Shown in pieces: positions 33,924-42,818 of a stretch of 64,000 nucleotides of DNA; position 1 is the first letter of the stretch; every line of letters begins with the position of its first letter. Below the pieces are notes generated by a model. It had not been told where the DNA came from. It did not search any database and saw only the letters and a program-made list of their open reading frames with translations. The DNA comes from Holtermannia corniformis (Eukaryota; Basidiomycota; Tremellomycetes; Holtermanniales), in NCBI GenBank assembly GCA_001599935.1, contig BCIJ01000009.1:52226-116225 (forward strand), given 5' to 3'. A program made the translations under genes and the position numbers.

Positions 33924-34961
33924 TCATAAGATGTAGTCGAGCAACCCGCGCCGTGGTGGAACCGGCGGTGGCGTCCCATAACGCTCCGCCATATCCTCGG
34001 GCCCGACACTGATTGCGTCTCGCGCCTGTTCGGCTTCGGCCACCGATTCGAGGGTGTTGGCGGTTTGGTCTGGCAAAGGGAGGATGAGCCGGAAACTGTC
34101 GAGCGTCAATGACCTCCTCCGACACGCGTTGCGACCCACGCATCCTTGCCATTCGAATAGAAGCGGTAGAGCCGCTTCTCGCGCAGGAACCCAAGCGACC
34201 CATATAGAGTCAACGATGGCAGGTTATCAAACTCTGTTTCGAGCACGACCTAGTCTCAGCCTATCAGCACCGCAGATCCCACCGAGCCAGACACACCTCC
34301 TGAGCTCCATGCTTGATCATCTGCCATATCGCCAGCTGGACCAGGCGCCTCGCTACCTCTCGCATCAACACGGTGTCACGGCTGCAATGCGGTGGCACTG
34401 ACCGATCCCGCGGCGACGATAGCGCTGATCGACACTGAGCATGGCAATGTACCCTCTATTACTCTTGCCCTTGTGGATATCTTGCTTGCAGAGGATTGTG
34501 GCGATTGGTATTTGCGACGTCGCAGAGGCGTATGCCTGTGCGGTCAGCTCGGAATCGAGCAAGGACAGAACGTACGAGGAACGCGAGATGGGGCCTTGAG
34601 CGCGTCAGCCGAGCTCGCTCTCTGAAAGTCACGAGCGTCTTCCCAAACACACCATTCGACAAGAAAGTACCGAAACGTGTAACCTGATCCTATCAGTACG
34701 AGCTCTGTCCACCCCGCCAGCACAGACAGTTATAGCTAGTCATCATCAGCCTCGTTATTCCACGCCACGGCGCACTCACGGTTCACTCAACTCCTGATCC
34801 ACAAGGGCCATCATAGCCCTCAGATCCTCATCTTCCGACCGATAGAGCCGGTAGTAGATCTCGTCGGCGGGGACCGCCCTGGCCTTGCCTTTGGGATCTG
34901 GAGCAAAGCTTTGAGGGTGTTTTGTGATCTCGATGGCTGAAGAGACGAGGTACGGGTCCAT
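33924..34961 (-). CDS. NAA30: N-alpha-acetyltransferase 30, NatC catalytic subunit
   Basis: GNAT enzyme that acetylates N-terminal Met followed by a hydrophobic residue. Conserved blocks in order: [59 protein letters not shown] (acetyl-CoA loop), [55 protein letters not shown] and ILPLPD, each matching yeast Mak3. The start is MDPYLVSS at 34961; an in-frame ATG at 35000 is an alternative. Five introns. The first join is abnormal: the donor after SEP (intron from 34779) and the best acceptor leave the next exon one base out of frame. A Pro-rich tail follows the conserved domain. Confidence 0.85.
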
Positions 34962-35158
34962 GTCAAGGACCGTGTAGAGTTGGCCGACGACAGCGAACAT
35001 GTGGTGATCGAGGACAACAGCGTGGTCAAAGTGCGTTGCTAGCAGTCTGCTAGACAGCCGTGAGGTCCCCCTTCTCAAGCGCGGTACCGAAAGGCTCAAT
35101 CGACACTGGCTCGCTTCTCCGCCAGACCATTGTCTTCAACAGTGCATGCAAGATGAGA

Positions 35159-36435
35159 TCAATCGCCCTTCCTTCGTCCAGCTTCTCCTAATGGACTGCC
35201 CGGCCTCGAGACCCTCCGTGGCGAGACTCCCAACCGATGGATACCCAAGCCTAATGCGCCATCACTTGGCTCCTCGGTGATGCCCAGCGAGGCGCCCAGC
35301 GCAGGCGACGGCGCACGCGGGTTCAAGCTCGAGCTCGAGCTAGAGACGTGTACCTCTGACTGGACGCGGCGTGGCGGCGGCGGTGTGCGCGTGGCCGGTC
35401 TACGCGCGGCTGCATCGACGGATAAGCCAGGGTAGGCACCTCCGGTCGGTGTGCCGGGTACGGACGAGCTACCGTCGTTAGCAGGACCGGTCCAGGGAAA
35501 GTAGCCCTGCGGAGTCGAGTTGGACGGGACTTGGAACGAGTTTGTGCGGATCGGGGTCCGAGGTGCAATCAGACCTTGGTCTGTGGCTTTGCGTCGGCGA
35601 AGGCGGGGGAGCAGGGCAAAGACGGGACCGAGGAGCGTCTTCAACAGTGATTGCGATGACCGGGGGAGGGTCGTCGGTCGTCGTGGGCCTGGCGAGCCAG
35701 ACAGGTCGATGGTGTTTTGGCTAGGCGATGGGGGTGCCGAAGCGTCTGTGCGATGTCAGCCGTGCAGGCGCCGATGAGCACTTGGTGGACGACGGACCAA
35801 AGGACGGCAACGCGTTGTCATTCGCGCTCAAGCTTAGGAACAAGAACAATGGGACGAGCCAGACGCAGATACCAAAGAATGCAGCCACGTCCATGAACGT
35901 TGGCCCGGCATCGCGCTGGATCGGTTGCTGGCCATAGCGGTATTTGGTCGCTGGCCGTGTCCGCTTGGCTTCCTGTGCCTTGGCGGCAAAGTGGAAGAAC
36001 CAGAGAAAGTGGTCTGCGACGACCATGCAGCATGAGAGCAGGAAGCGAGCCGATGTGAGGGAAATGTATGGCCAAGAGGCGGAAAAGTTTTGGAGGTAGA
36101 CTGCGTGGCAGGCGATGGAGAAGGCGATGAGCAGGAGCGGGAGGCCATCGATCAGGTAGAGGAGGACGTGGAGGCCTATTACTGCCTGTGGTGGGGCTGT
36201 GTCAGCTTGGTAAGAGGGAGCTGGCACTGCGGCGAACGTAGATCGCTCGCATGCCGACGACTTTGGCATAGCGCGAGTGCTCTTCGATGAGCTCGGCAAG
36301 CCACAGCAGACCGCTCGCTACAGACGTCAGCTGTTGAGCTCGCGTCTACACAGGTGACTGACCTAGCGAGAGCGTGACGAACAGGAAAGCCGCGACGCCG
36401 CCAGCGTACGACAGGATGTGAAGTAGCGTCACCAT
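35159..36435 (-). CDS. SVP26: SVP26/TEX261-family ER-Golgi cargo adaptor
   Basis: Multi-pass COPII adaptor that carries type II Golgi enzymes out of the ER. From the ATG at 36435: MVTLLHILSYAGGVAAFLFV, SLASGLLWLAELIEEHSRYA, GLHVLLYLIDGLPLLLIAFS, YISLTSARFLLSCCMVVADH, FLWFFHF and FMDVAAFFGICVWLVPLFLF, all family hallmarks with four membrane spans. After SANDNALPSF a 52-nt intron (GTCCGT..CTGAC..CAG) leads to a long cytosolic tail of about 180 residues, starting DASAPPSPSQNT and ending RRKGD, richer in Pro and Ser and longer than in yeast. A neighbouring role with the Golgi glycosyltransferases to the right is attractive but not proven. Confidence 0.85.
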
Positions 36436-36615
36436 CTCGTCGGCCCGTCTGCTCCTGACGTCCTTTGCGGGCTGTACTGGACGTGGAGCTATTGAATCGC
36501 TCACGCTGGAGGAGACGGTGAGCAGAGTGTTTTGTATGGCGTTGGAGCTTGCGCTGGTTGACGCGGAGGCGAGGTTGTCTCCACAGGCGCGCGGGGGAAT
36601 GACGCTACGGCACAA

Positions 36616-36728
36616 GGATTAGGATTATGTTGGTAGTCGATTTGTTTCATTTAGCTGATGGATTAGGATTCGGTTGGTGGGATTAGTATTTAACTCGTAA
36701 TGCGATTACCATAGCTTTGGTTGGATTA
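36616..36728. repeat. Cluster of GGATTA motifs in the SVP26/DID2 divergent promoter
   Basis: Within 113 bp the plus strand has five GGATTA copies (starting at about 36616, 36622, 36660, 36690 and 36723), several extended to GGATTAGGATT. The 362-bp gap between the divergent SVP26 and DID2 start codons is locally AT-richer than its surroundings. Possibly transcription-factor sites; no factor is assigned. Confidence 0.45.
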
Positions 36729-36797
36729 GGATCAACCCCGCCACCAGCGTAGGTCGGCATAGACTGTACAGACCGAGAGCATCCAGCGTCAGCAGGC

Positions 36798-37667
36798 ATG
36801 AGCAACCTCGAGAGTGCGTAGCGACCGGATAGGATATTAGGAACGCAGAGGCTGACATAGCCGCAGAGTCGCTGTTCCAGCTCAAAGTGAGCCATCGCCA
36901 CCTACCACCGCACCGCAAAGACTCACACGAGCCCAGTTCACCGCAAAGTCTCTCCAACGCCAAGCCAAGAAAGCCAACAAGGACGAGACGACGGAGAAGA
37001 ACAAGATCAAAAAGGTCTGTTCCGTAACTCGTGCGCGCGCGGGCCCACGTTGACGCCGCCAGGCTCTAGAGCAAGGGAACGAGGAAGGCGCTCGGATCTA
37101 TGCTCAGAACGCGATCCGGAAGAAGACTGAAGGTCTCAACTTGCTCCGGCTGGCGTCGCGCATTGATGCTGTCGCGAGTCGAGTCGAGACGGCCGTTACG
37201 ATGCGAGCGGTCACCAACAGCATGGGTAGCGTCGTCAAGGGCATGGACAAGGCGATGCAGAGTATGAATCTTGAGAGGGTCAGTCTGGACCTTGCCTCTT
37301 GGATCAGTGGACACCGCGCTCAACACTGTCAGATCTCCATCGTCATGGACAAGTTTGAATCCCAGTTCTCCGACCTCGAGGTCCAGACGTCGTATATGGA
37401 GAGTACAATGTCGGACGCGACGGCGCTGCATACGCCGCAGGATCAGGTCGACGTCTTGATGAACCAGGTCGCGGACGAGGCCGGGCTCGAGCGCCGGATC
37501 GGGTTGGGCGACGTCAAGGTGCCCGAAGCCCAGGTTGCAAACGCGGCGGTCGACGCTCCAAAGGAGGAGGATGCAAGGCTGGCCGATCGATTGCGAGCGT
37601 TGCGTGTGCGTGGTGGAGGCTGTACGATCCTTGTCGATTCACTGACGTGGGACAGCCCGCCGTGTGA
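36798..37667 (+). CDS. DID2: ESCRT-III subunit DID2/CHMP1 (Vps46)
   Basis: Late ESCRT-III protein that recruits Vps4 to endosomes. It opens with two microexons: 36798-36813 (16 nt) and 36867-36886 (20 nt), giving MSNLEKSLFQLK, then [17 protein letters not shown]. Conserved blocks follow: [78 protein letters not shown] and [15 protein letters not shown]. The C-terminus [14 protein letters not shown] is the MIM1 motif that binds the Vps4 MIT domain, and the last exon adds PAV before TGA at 37665. About 200 aa, as in yeast. Confidence 0.92.
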
Positions 37668-37716
37668 TGAAGAGAGGAGGATTCATTATTGTATAGCTAC
37701 AGCCATCGATGGACGC

Positions 37717-38429
37717 CTAGACGAGCCGCTTGCCCGCCTTGACAGCGCCATCATGGATTGACCCGACCTTGTCGACGTTGGGTGCACCCCACACCAGCAC
37801 GTTGTCCTTCCCTTTTTCAACCCAGCCAAAGCGATGAGCCCAGCCAAGCTCGCTCAGTCGGGTACTCCAAGCTGACAGCTTGATCTCGGCCGCGTTTTCC
37901 ACCTCGTGCACCTTGTCCGAGGCCGAGTGTGCCAAGTCTTGAACCGCGCCAGGGATCTGCTTTGCCGATGCTGACCCCGACGAGACGGACTGCGGGACCG
38001 TAGCGGTGCTGGATCGAGACGAAGGCAGAACTGACGCGATCGACTGCAGTGATCGCGTCTTCTCTGCCGCCTCGTCTTCAATCGTCTTGATAGCCGATCG
38101 CTCGTCTGCAGGCGGCAAGAGGTCCGAAACGTCGGCCTGCACGACGCAACGTCAGCACGGACAGTGGCAACGCTGCTCCCCCACGCACAAAGTCGTCCTG
38201 CTTGACGGCCGAGATGGAATACACGTAGACGGACATTGCGAACCCGAACACTAGGGTGCCGGTGATGGCGTTGCGCAGGGCAAAGGGCTGCCTGGCGCGC
38301 TGGAGGGAAGGCGAGGTGCCCTACGAAGCCGGCTTGTCAACTTTTGCTAGCTGCGACGGCGAGGTTACGGACATGGCCTCGTGGATGATAGGACGCCTGT
38401 GCGGCTGCTCGTTGTGCTGGGCCTGACAT
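37717..38429 (-). CDS. COA3: Cytochrome c oxidase assembly factor COA3 with a long C-terminal extension
   Basis: Inner mitochondrial membrane protein that controls COX1 maturation. The ATG at 38429 begins [19 protein letters not shown], and a 50-nt intron (GTCCGT..TTCGTAG) leads to [37 protein letters not shown] (the single membrane span) and AVKQDDF, the family signature; the next exon begins [12 protein letters not shown]. Typical COA3 proteins end soon after this point. Here about 130 further residues follow: a Ser-rich linker, then a Trp-rich block ([29 protein letters not shown]). The reading of TAG as the end of the intron, not as a stop, rests on the COA3 match. Confidence 0.85.
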
Positions 38430-38635
38430 TGTGCTTGGTTCGAGAGTGGTGGTGGTTGTCTCGACCGCTTGCCTTCGTACGCTGCTCTACGATGTATAGG
38501 CGGAATCAGATCGAGCAAAGTTGAACGCGGCGCGGAAGATGCTGCCTCCTGCAGTTCACCTCGACTCGCCCGTCTCTCTCTCCAGGATTGCAGAGCTCGC
38601 AGGGCGCTCACAACTGCACAATCCGGGAGCTGAGC

Positions 38636-40262
38636 ATGTCCGCCATCAGCTGGCGCGCGCTCTCGGGCGGCCCGAGGCGAGTCGTCATCGTCCTCGTCGT
38701 CCTCGGCCTCGTCTCGTTCTTCTACTTGTCCGCCGCGCCGACGGGACCCGGCAAGATCACGTATGCGACCGACAGGGTGGTAGTGTACGAGAGTGCGATC
38801 CATGATGGTCTGTCCGAGGTGCTCGATCGCGCGACCATAGAGCTCAGCTTGTACAGAGGTCAACGGCGCCATTGGCAAGAGCTTGGCCGCGGCAGGCATC
38901 TTTCCTCTCTTCCTCTGTGAGCTGCGCTTCGCCTGCAAGGGATCATACCCAGACTGACGCTCGATGGCAGGCTCGTTCCGCTACAAGTTCGAGCAGGTCC
39001 TAGCTCAAGTCCTAGCCCCTGCAGTCCCTCTGATCCACTCGCCCTATGCAAAGCAAGACACGATCGAAGACCGGCTAGACGCAGACAACATCGACGTCTT
39101 GATCCTCACCACATGTGATTCTAGTCAACTCTGCCGACCACGCTGATCGTGTCCAGGCTCAAACTCGCTCGCTCGCCTGCTTCCCAAGATCCTCGCTGGC
39201 CACGCCAAAGTCGTCTGCCTCGTCCACCACTCGGGCTCGTCCGTCTACCACGGCGAGAAGCCGCATCTAGCAAAACTGGTCAAGGACAGGAGGGCGGCGA
39301 TCATGGTCCTGGGCGAGCATGTGCGCAGCTCGTTGCAGGCAGAGGTCCTGCAGTGGGCCGAGAACGAGCAGGACCATGCGTGGTTGCAGATGCCGGTCGT
39401 CACGCTCGTACCAGTCAGTGTTCCCTCAGGCTTTCCCAAAGCACGCGCTGACAGCGTCGTAGACTTTCGACTTTCCCGGCGCAATCTCGCGCACGGACCC
39501 ACAAGTGTTCCCGAGCCGCGTCGTGATCCAAGGCAACATTGAATCCGGTCGACGGCGCTACCCAAAGATCCTCAAGGATCTCACAGAGCGCATGCTCGGT
39601 CCGTCCCTCGTCTCCGTCTGTCCTCGACTGACTGTCCGTGCAGAAAACCCTGCACTCTGGGGCTACGCGCACGATCCTACGAGTCCAGCACTGGCGCGGA
39701 TCAACACGACCCAAGCCTCACCCTTTACCCTCCACCTCGTCGGTCAGCGCAACCCGTCGCACCCGGTCGAGATCCCTCCAGAGCTCGAAAACGTCGTCGA
39801 GTTCCATGAAAACCTGCTGTATCCCGATTTTTACGAGCTGATCGCTGGCATGGTCTGTCTCTGCTGCCGCGCGGGGTAGAGCTGATCCTCGCAGGATCTG
39901 ATGGTACCCGCTTTTGCAGTGCATACGACGTATACCGAGACGGCGTCGTCGTCAATGGCCGCTAGCGTCATTGCTCGCGTGCGTCTACTCTCAACGCATC
40001 ATCCCAGCTGATCCCGTCTCAGACACCAGTGCTCGTGACCGAGCGTCACCTCGGCTCGTACACCTACATCCACCCGCCAGGGTACCTCCAGCACAGCGTC
40101 GCCGTGCCCGAAGTGCACGCGATCGAAGCCCTGCGCCAAACGTACCGCTCAGGCCGGCCACGGGCCCCAGCCAAACAGTGGGAGCGCTACCAGCAAAAGC
40201 TCGATGACGAAAACGTCGAGATGTGGCGCACGCTCTGGGAGTTCTTCTTCCAGAAGCCATAG
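38636..40262 (+). CDS. Type II membrane glycosyltransferase, GT-B-like, uncharacterised
   Basis: The ATG at 38636 gives MSAISWRALSGGPRRVVIVL and a signal-anchor (VIVLVVLGLVSFFYL), as in Golgi type II enzymes. The lumenal part, split by several introns, has FRYKFEQVLAQVLAPAVPLI, AKVVCLVHHSGSSVYHGEKP, MVLGEHVRSSL, VVIQGNIESGRRRYPKILKD, FTLHLVGQ, VVEFHENLLYPDFYELIAGM and YTETASSSMAASVIA, then TPVLVTERHLGSYTY. The order (GQ strand, NLLYPDFYELI helix, TASSSMAASV, then PVLVT) resembles the nucleotide-binding half of GT-B transferases. The end is WRTLWEFFFQKP. No CAZy family can be assigned from sequence alone. It diverges from COA3 and is the first of the glycan genes in this region. Confidence 0.7.
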
Positions 40263-40473
40263 CGAGGGTGGAATCTTTGTCTTTAGATCATGGCGTTTCG
40301 GGCTTTCTTGGGGATCCGTATGCACTGCATTTAGACTGTGCGCGGGATGCATCTATGCTTGTATAGTGGTACAACGCGCCTCGGGCTCACCCGCCCGCGC
40401 AAGGCCCAATCGCTAGCCGCCTACTACGCTGCGCAGCGTCAGCACCTCGCCAGCCACGGCGGCATCCCGCACC

Positions 40474-41514
40474 TCAGCTAAACTGCCGCATGACGGCATC
40501 CAGCAGCATCTCGACCATCAACGTGTTGCCGACCTCGTTCGGGTGGATGTCATCCTTGAGATAGGCCGCCACGTCCTGACCGGCCGTGACCTGACCGAAC
40601 GGGATCTCGATCAAGCCGTTCCGCCGGACCATGTCCTTTTGCATCTCACGCAGCTGGTGGATCCTAAGTTCTGTGAACGGCGGACTGGACGGCAGTTCGG
40701 CTTTCGAGTGGGGCGGTTGGAACCAGTGGCCGGCTTTAGACCGAACGTTGTGGATCGTGCGCCAGGCTAGAGGCATGTCGGAGGGCAGAACGGCTCTAGC
40801 GAGTGAGATGAAGTCTTGCGCGAGCGATTGCCACGACGCGATAAACTCGGCATCGAGCCCGATCGTGTCGTCCCGGCCGTTGGCGGCATACTGCTGTCTC
40901 TGGAACCGCGCGAGATCCCACAGTCCGCTCGTGAGCGTCACATAGTCGATCGTGTACGGCATCGCGGCGTAGAACGCTTCAAAGTCTTGCCAGCGACGGC
41001 CAAACTCGGCAGGCGCGATACACGGGTCCGACTTGTCTTTCCAGATGCCGACGTGGTCGAGCCCGCAGAAATGGTAGTTTTGAATCGTAAGCCCGCGCTC
41101 GGGGAACGAGCAGAGCCGTGGGTAGCCTTTGTTGGCCGTGTCTGCGCTGAGCTCGGTGGGATCCGTGAGCGAGCTCGCGTTGATGACGCCGCCGGGGAGG
41201 GCGCAGAGCCATCGCACCATCTCGCGGTCAACGCTATCGCCGAGCAAGAGCAGGTGTCTGCCGTCGAGCCAGGGCAGGGCTTGCCCGCTCGTAAACTGCG
41301 CCACGAGCGAATTGTTGGCTTGGCACCCAGCATCCAGCGTCGCCCATTGCGAGTTGACGGGAGTGACCTTGTCAAACCTGAGCACGCCAGCTTGACTGTA
41401 GGGCCGGCATGACGACGGGTACAGGTAGCTCTGCGGCTGGGTGATTTGGATCGTGGCAAAGACGACGGCGATGGCCAAGGCCAGGTAGAGGATCTTGCGC
41501 GATGCCGTGGTCAT
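40474..41514 (-). CDS. SGNH/PC-esterase-like type II membrane protein
   Basis: Single exon, 346 aa, starting MTTASRKILYLALAIAVVFA with one signal-anchor. The core has the SGNH serine motif HLLLLGDSVDREMVRW (Ser 94) and, near the end, KDDIHPNEVGN with the paired Asp-His (Asp 321, His 324). This GDS plus DxxH pairing is that of the PC-esterase group that includes the N-terminal domain of Cas1 and plant TBL proteins, which O-acetylate polysaccharides. Several cysteines suit a lumenal protein. Whether it acts as a transferase or an esterase is not visible. Its promoter side borders the MITE at 41818. Confidence 0.75.
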   Translation of the reverse strand: MTTASRKILYLALAIAVVFATIQITQPQSYLYPSSCRPYSQAGVLRFDKVTPVNSQWATLDAGCQANNSLVAQFTSGQALPWLDGRHLLLLGDSVDREMVRWLCALPGGVINASSLTDPTELSADTANKGYPRLCSFPERGLTIQNYHFCGLDHVGIWKDKSDPCIAPAEFGRRWQDFEAFYAAMPYTIDYVTLTSGLWDLARFQRQQYAANGRDDTIGLDAEFIASWQSLAQDFISLARAVLPSDMPLAWRTIHNVRSKAGHWFQPPHSKAELPSSPPFTELRIHQLREMQKDMVRRNGLIEIPFGQVTAGQDVAAYLKDDIHPNEVGNTLMVEMLLDAVMRQFS

Positions 41515-41817
41515 GGGCGAAAGTTTATCGACTCGGAGAGAACCAAGGTGGGGGAAAGGACAGCCCGAGTTCGTGAGCTAACGTTGATGGCTCTCAGCTC
41601 GGACGGTACGGTCTTCTCGCGAGCAGCTTGATCCACTCACGGTTCCTGCTGTACTCCTTCTTGAGCCGCCCGGATCTGCTATCACTATCTCCAGCAAGCA
41701 CTGACTGAAGCCGCGGATGCCAAGTCGGGACACCAGTGATCACCATCTTCCTTGTCGAGCGCGCGATCTGGAAACCCTAAGTGGCACGTGGCGAGACCCG
41801 AACAGTGCCAACAGGGC
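41515..41817. other. Upstream region of the SGNH gene
   Basis: About 300 bp between the start codon of the SGNH gene (minus strand) and the MITE; no motif that I can support. Confidence 0.4.
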
Positions 41818-41863
41818 AGTGTTAACTCCACACCCGCGTTTTACTAGGGACACACTCACGTGA
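41818..41863 (+). repeat. Left terminal inverted repeat of the MITE
   Basis: 46 bp beginning AGTGTTAACTCC and ending CACTCACGTGA; identical in reverse complement to 42428-42473. Confidence 0.9.
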
Positions 41864-41881
41864 CACAAATAGTTAATGACA

Positions 41882-41965
41882 ACGCGTCAGACTCACGCCG
41901 AGACGCGTCAGACACATGCCGAGACGCGTCAGACACATGCCGAGACGCGTCAGACACACTCCGAG
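41882..41965 (+). repeat. Four tandem 21-bp units with ACGCGT cores
   Basis: Units at 41882, 41903, 41924 and 41945, each starting ACGCGTCAGAC and ending CCGAG, with only a few differences; a partial fifth (ACGTGTC) follows. Each unit holds ACGCGT, identical to the MluI cell-cycle box of yeast MBF, spaced by two helical turns. Whether this is regulatory or a transposase-binding array is unknown. Confidence 0.85.
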
Positions 41966-42427
41966 ACGTGTCTGCGCCAGTGCAACATATATAACTTTTC
42001 AAGCGCATTGACCAGCCACTCATGAACGAGCGAGTCCCCAGTAAGGAATCTGATTGGAGACGTCCATTGTGATCTAGTCATTCATGCAATAAAGGATTTG
42101 TGATCAGATTACAAAGTGTTTGTAGTTTGATTATGGATGTATTTGTAATCGGATTACTAAAAATTCATAATTGTCAAACATCTCGACAGAGTATAATCCT
42201 GCAGGCTAATAGCGGGCGCAGAACGCTTTTACATGGGGGCTCTGTAATGCACTAGACCACGTGTCGACTACATTTAAGCGGCTTAAATCGGCATGCCTAT
42301 GACCAGTTTCAAGGACGAGCCTATGCTACCCCTTTCTGGTTAGACACTTGCCTATGCCGCGCCCGTGCGATACGGCGGCGACGTACAACTAGTTAGACTT
42401 TACTGGCTAATCATTGGCGAAAGTTGA

Positions 42428-42473
42428 TCACGTGAGTGTGTCCCTAGTAAAACGCGGGTGTGGAGTTAACACT
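42428..42473 (-). repeat. Right terminal inverted repeat of the MITE
   Basis: 46 bp, exact reverse complement of 41818-41863; ends GAGTTAACACT. Confidence 0.9.
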
Positions 42474-42818
42474 CCCCGTGCCAACAAGGATCTATGCATT
42501 TTCTCACAAGAGCGGCCCCTGGCAGCGCGCAGAACCCAAGAAGAACCATGAGGAAACGGACAACAGTCTACAGGTTCCATGGCTGGATCGCACTGGATCG
42601 TGCACCGGCCAGCTTGGCGACGAGCTCGCCGATATACGGTCCGTGCACCTGGGCGGGTCAGCTAGAGTTGACGCTTGGGGATCAGTCGCGCCGACGGACC
42701 CTGAGGTGGTCTGTGTGAAAGTTTTCGCCTTGTTGCTGTGAATGTTAGCTGTGTGTGGATTGCAGAGTGCTGGAACTAACTGTTGCACGGCCGTTGGGCA
42801 GCAGCCATCTGAAAAAGG
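42474..42818. other. Intergenic region between MITE and GT61 gene
   Basis: 3' flank of the GT61 gene on the minus strand; no further feature recognised. Confidence 0.4.

Larger units (their letters stand above)
41818..42473. mobile_element. MITE-like nonautonomous DNA transposon with 46-bp terminal inverted repeats
   Basis: A 656-bp segment bounded by perfect inverted repeats: 41818-41863 (begins AGTGTTAACTCCACACCCGC) and 42428-42473 (its exact reverse complement, 46 of 46). The interior has no coding frame, is AT-richer than its surroundings and contains a 21-bp tandem repeat near the left end. A 12-nt near-repeat, GTGCCAACAGGG on the left (41805-41816) and GTGCCAACAAGG on the right (42478-42489), flanks it, but it is offset by 1 and 4 nt from the ends, so it is not a clean target-site duplication. 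The superfamily is not determined. Confidence 0.88.

Noticed and set aside
36616..36728. Telomere-like sequence (TTAGG motifs)
   Set aside because: The motif is GGATTA with irregular spacing, not a regular telomeric repeat, and it lies between two gene starts.
41805..42489. GTGCCAACAGGG / GTGCCAACAAGG as target-site duplication of the MITE
   Set aside because: The copies are offset by 1 and 4 nt from the inverted-repeat ends and differ at one base, so they cannot be called a clean duplication.
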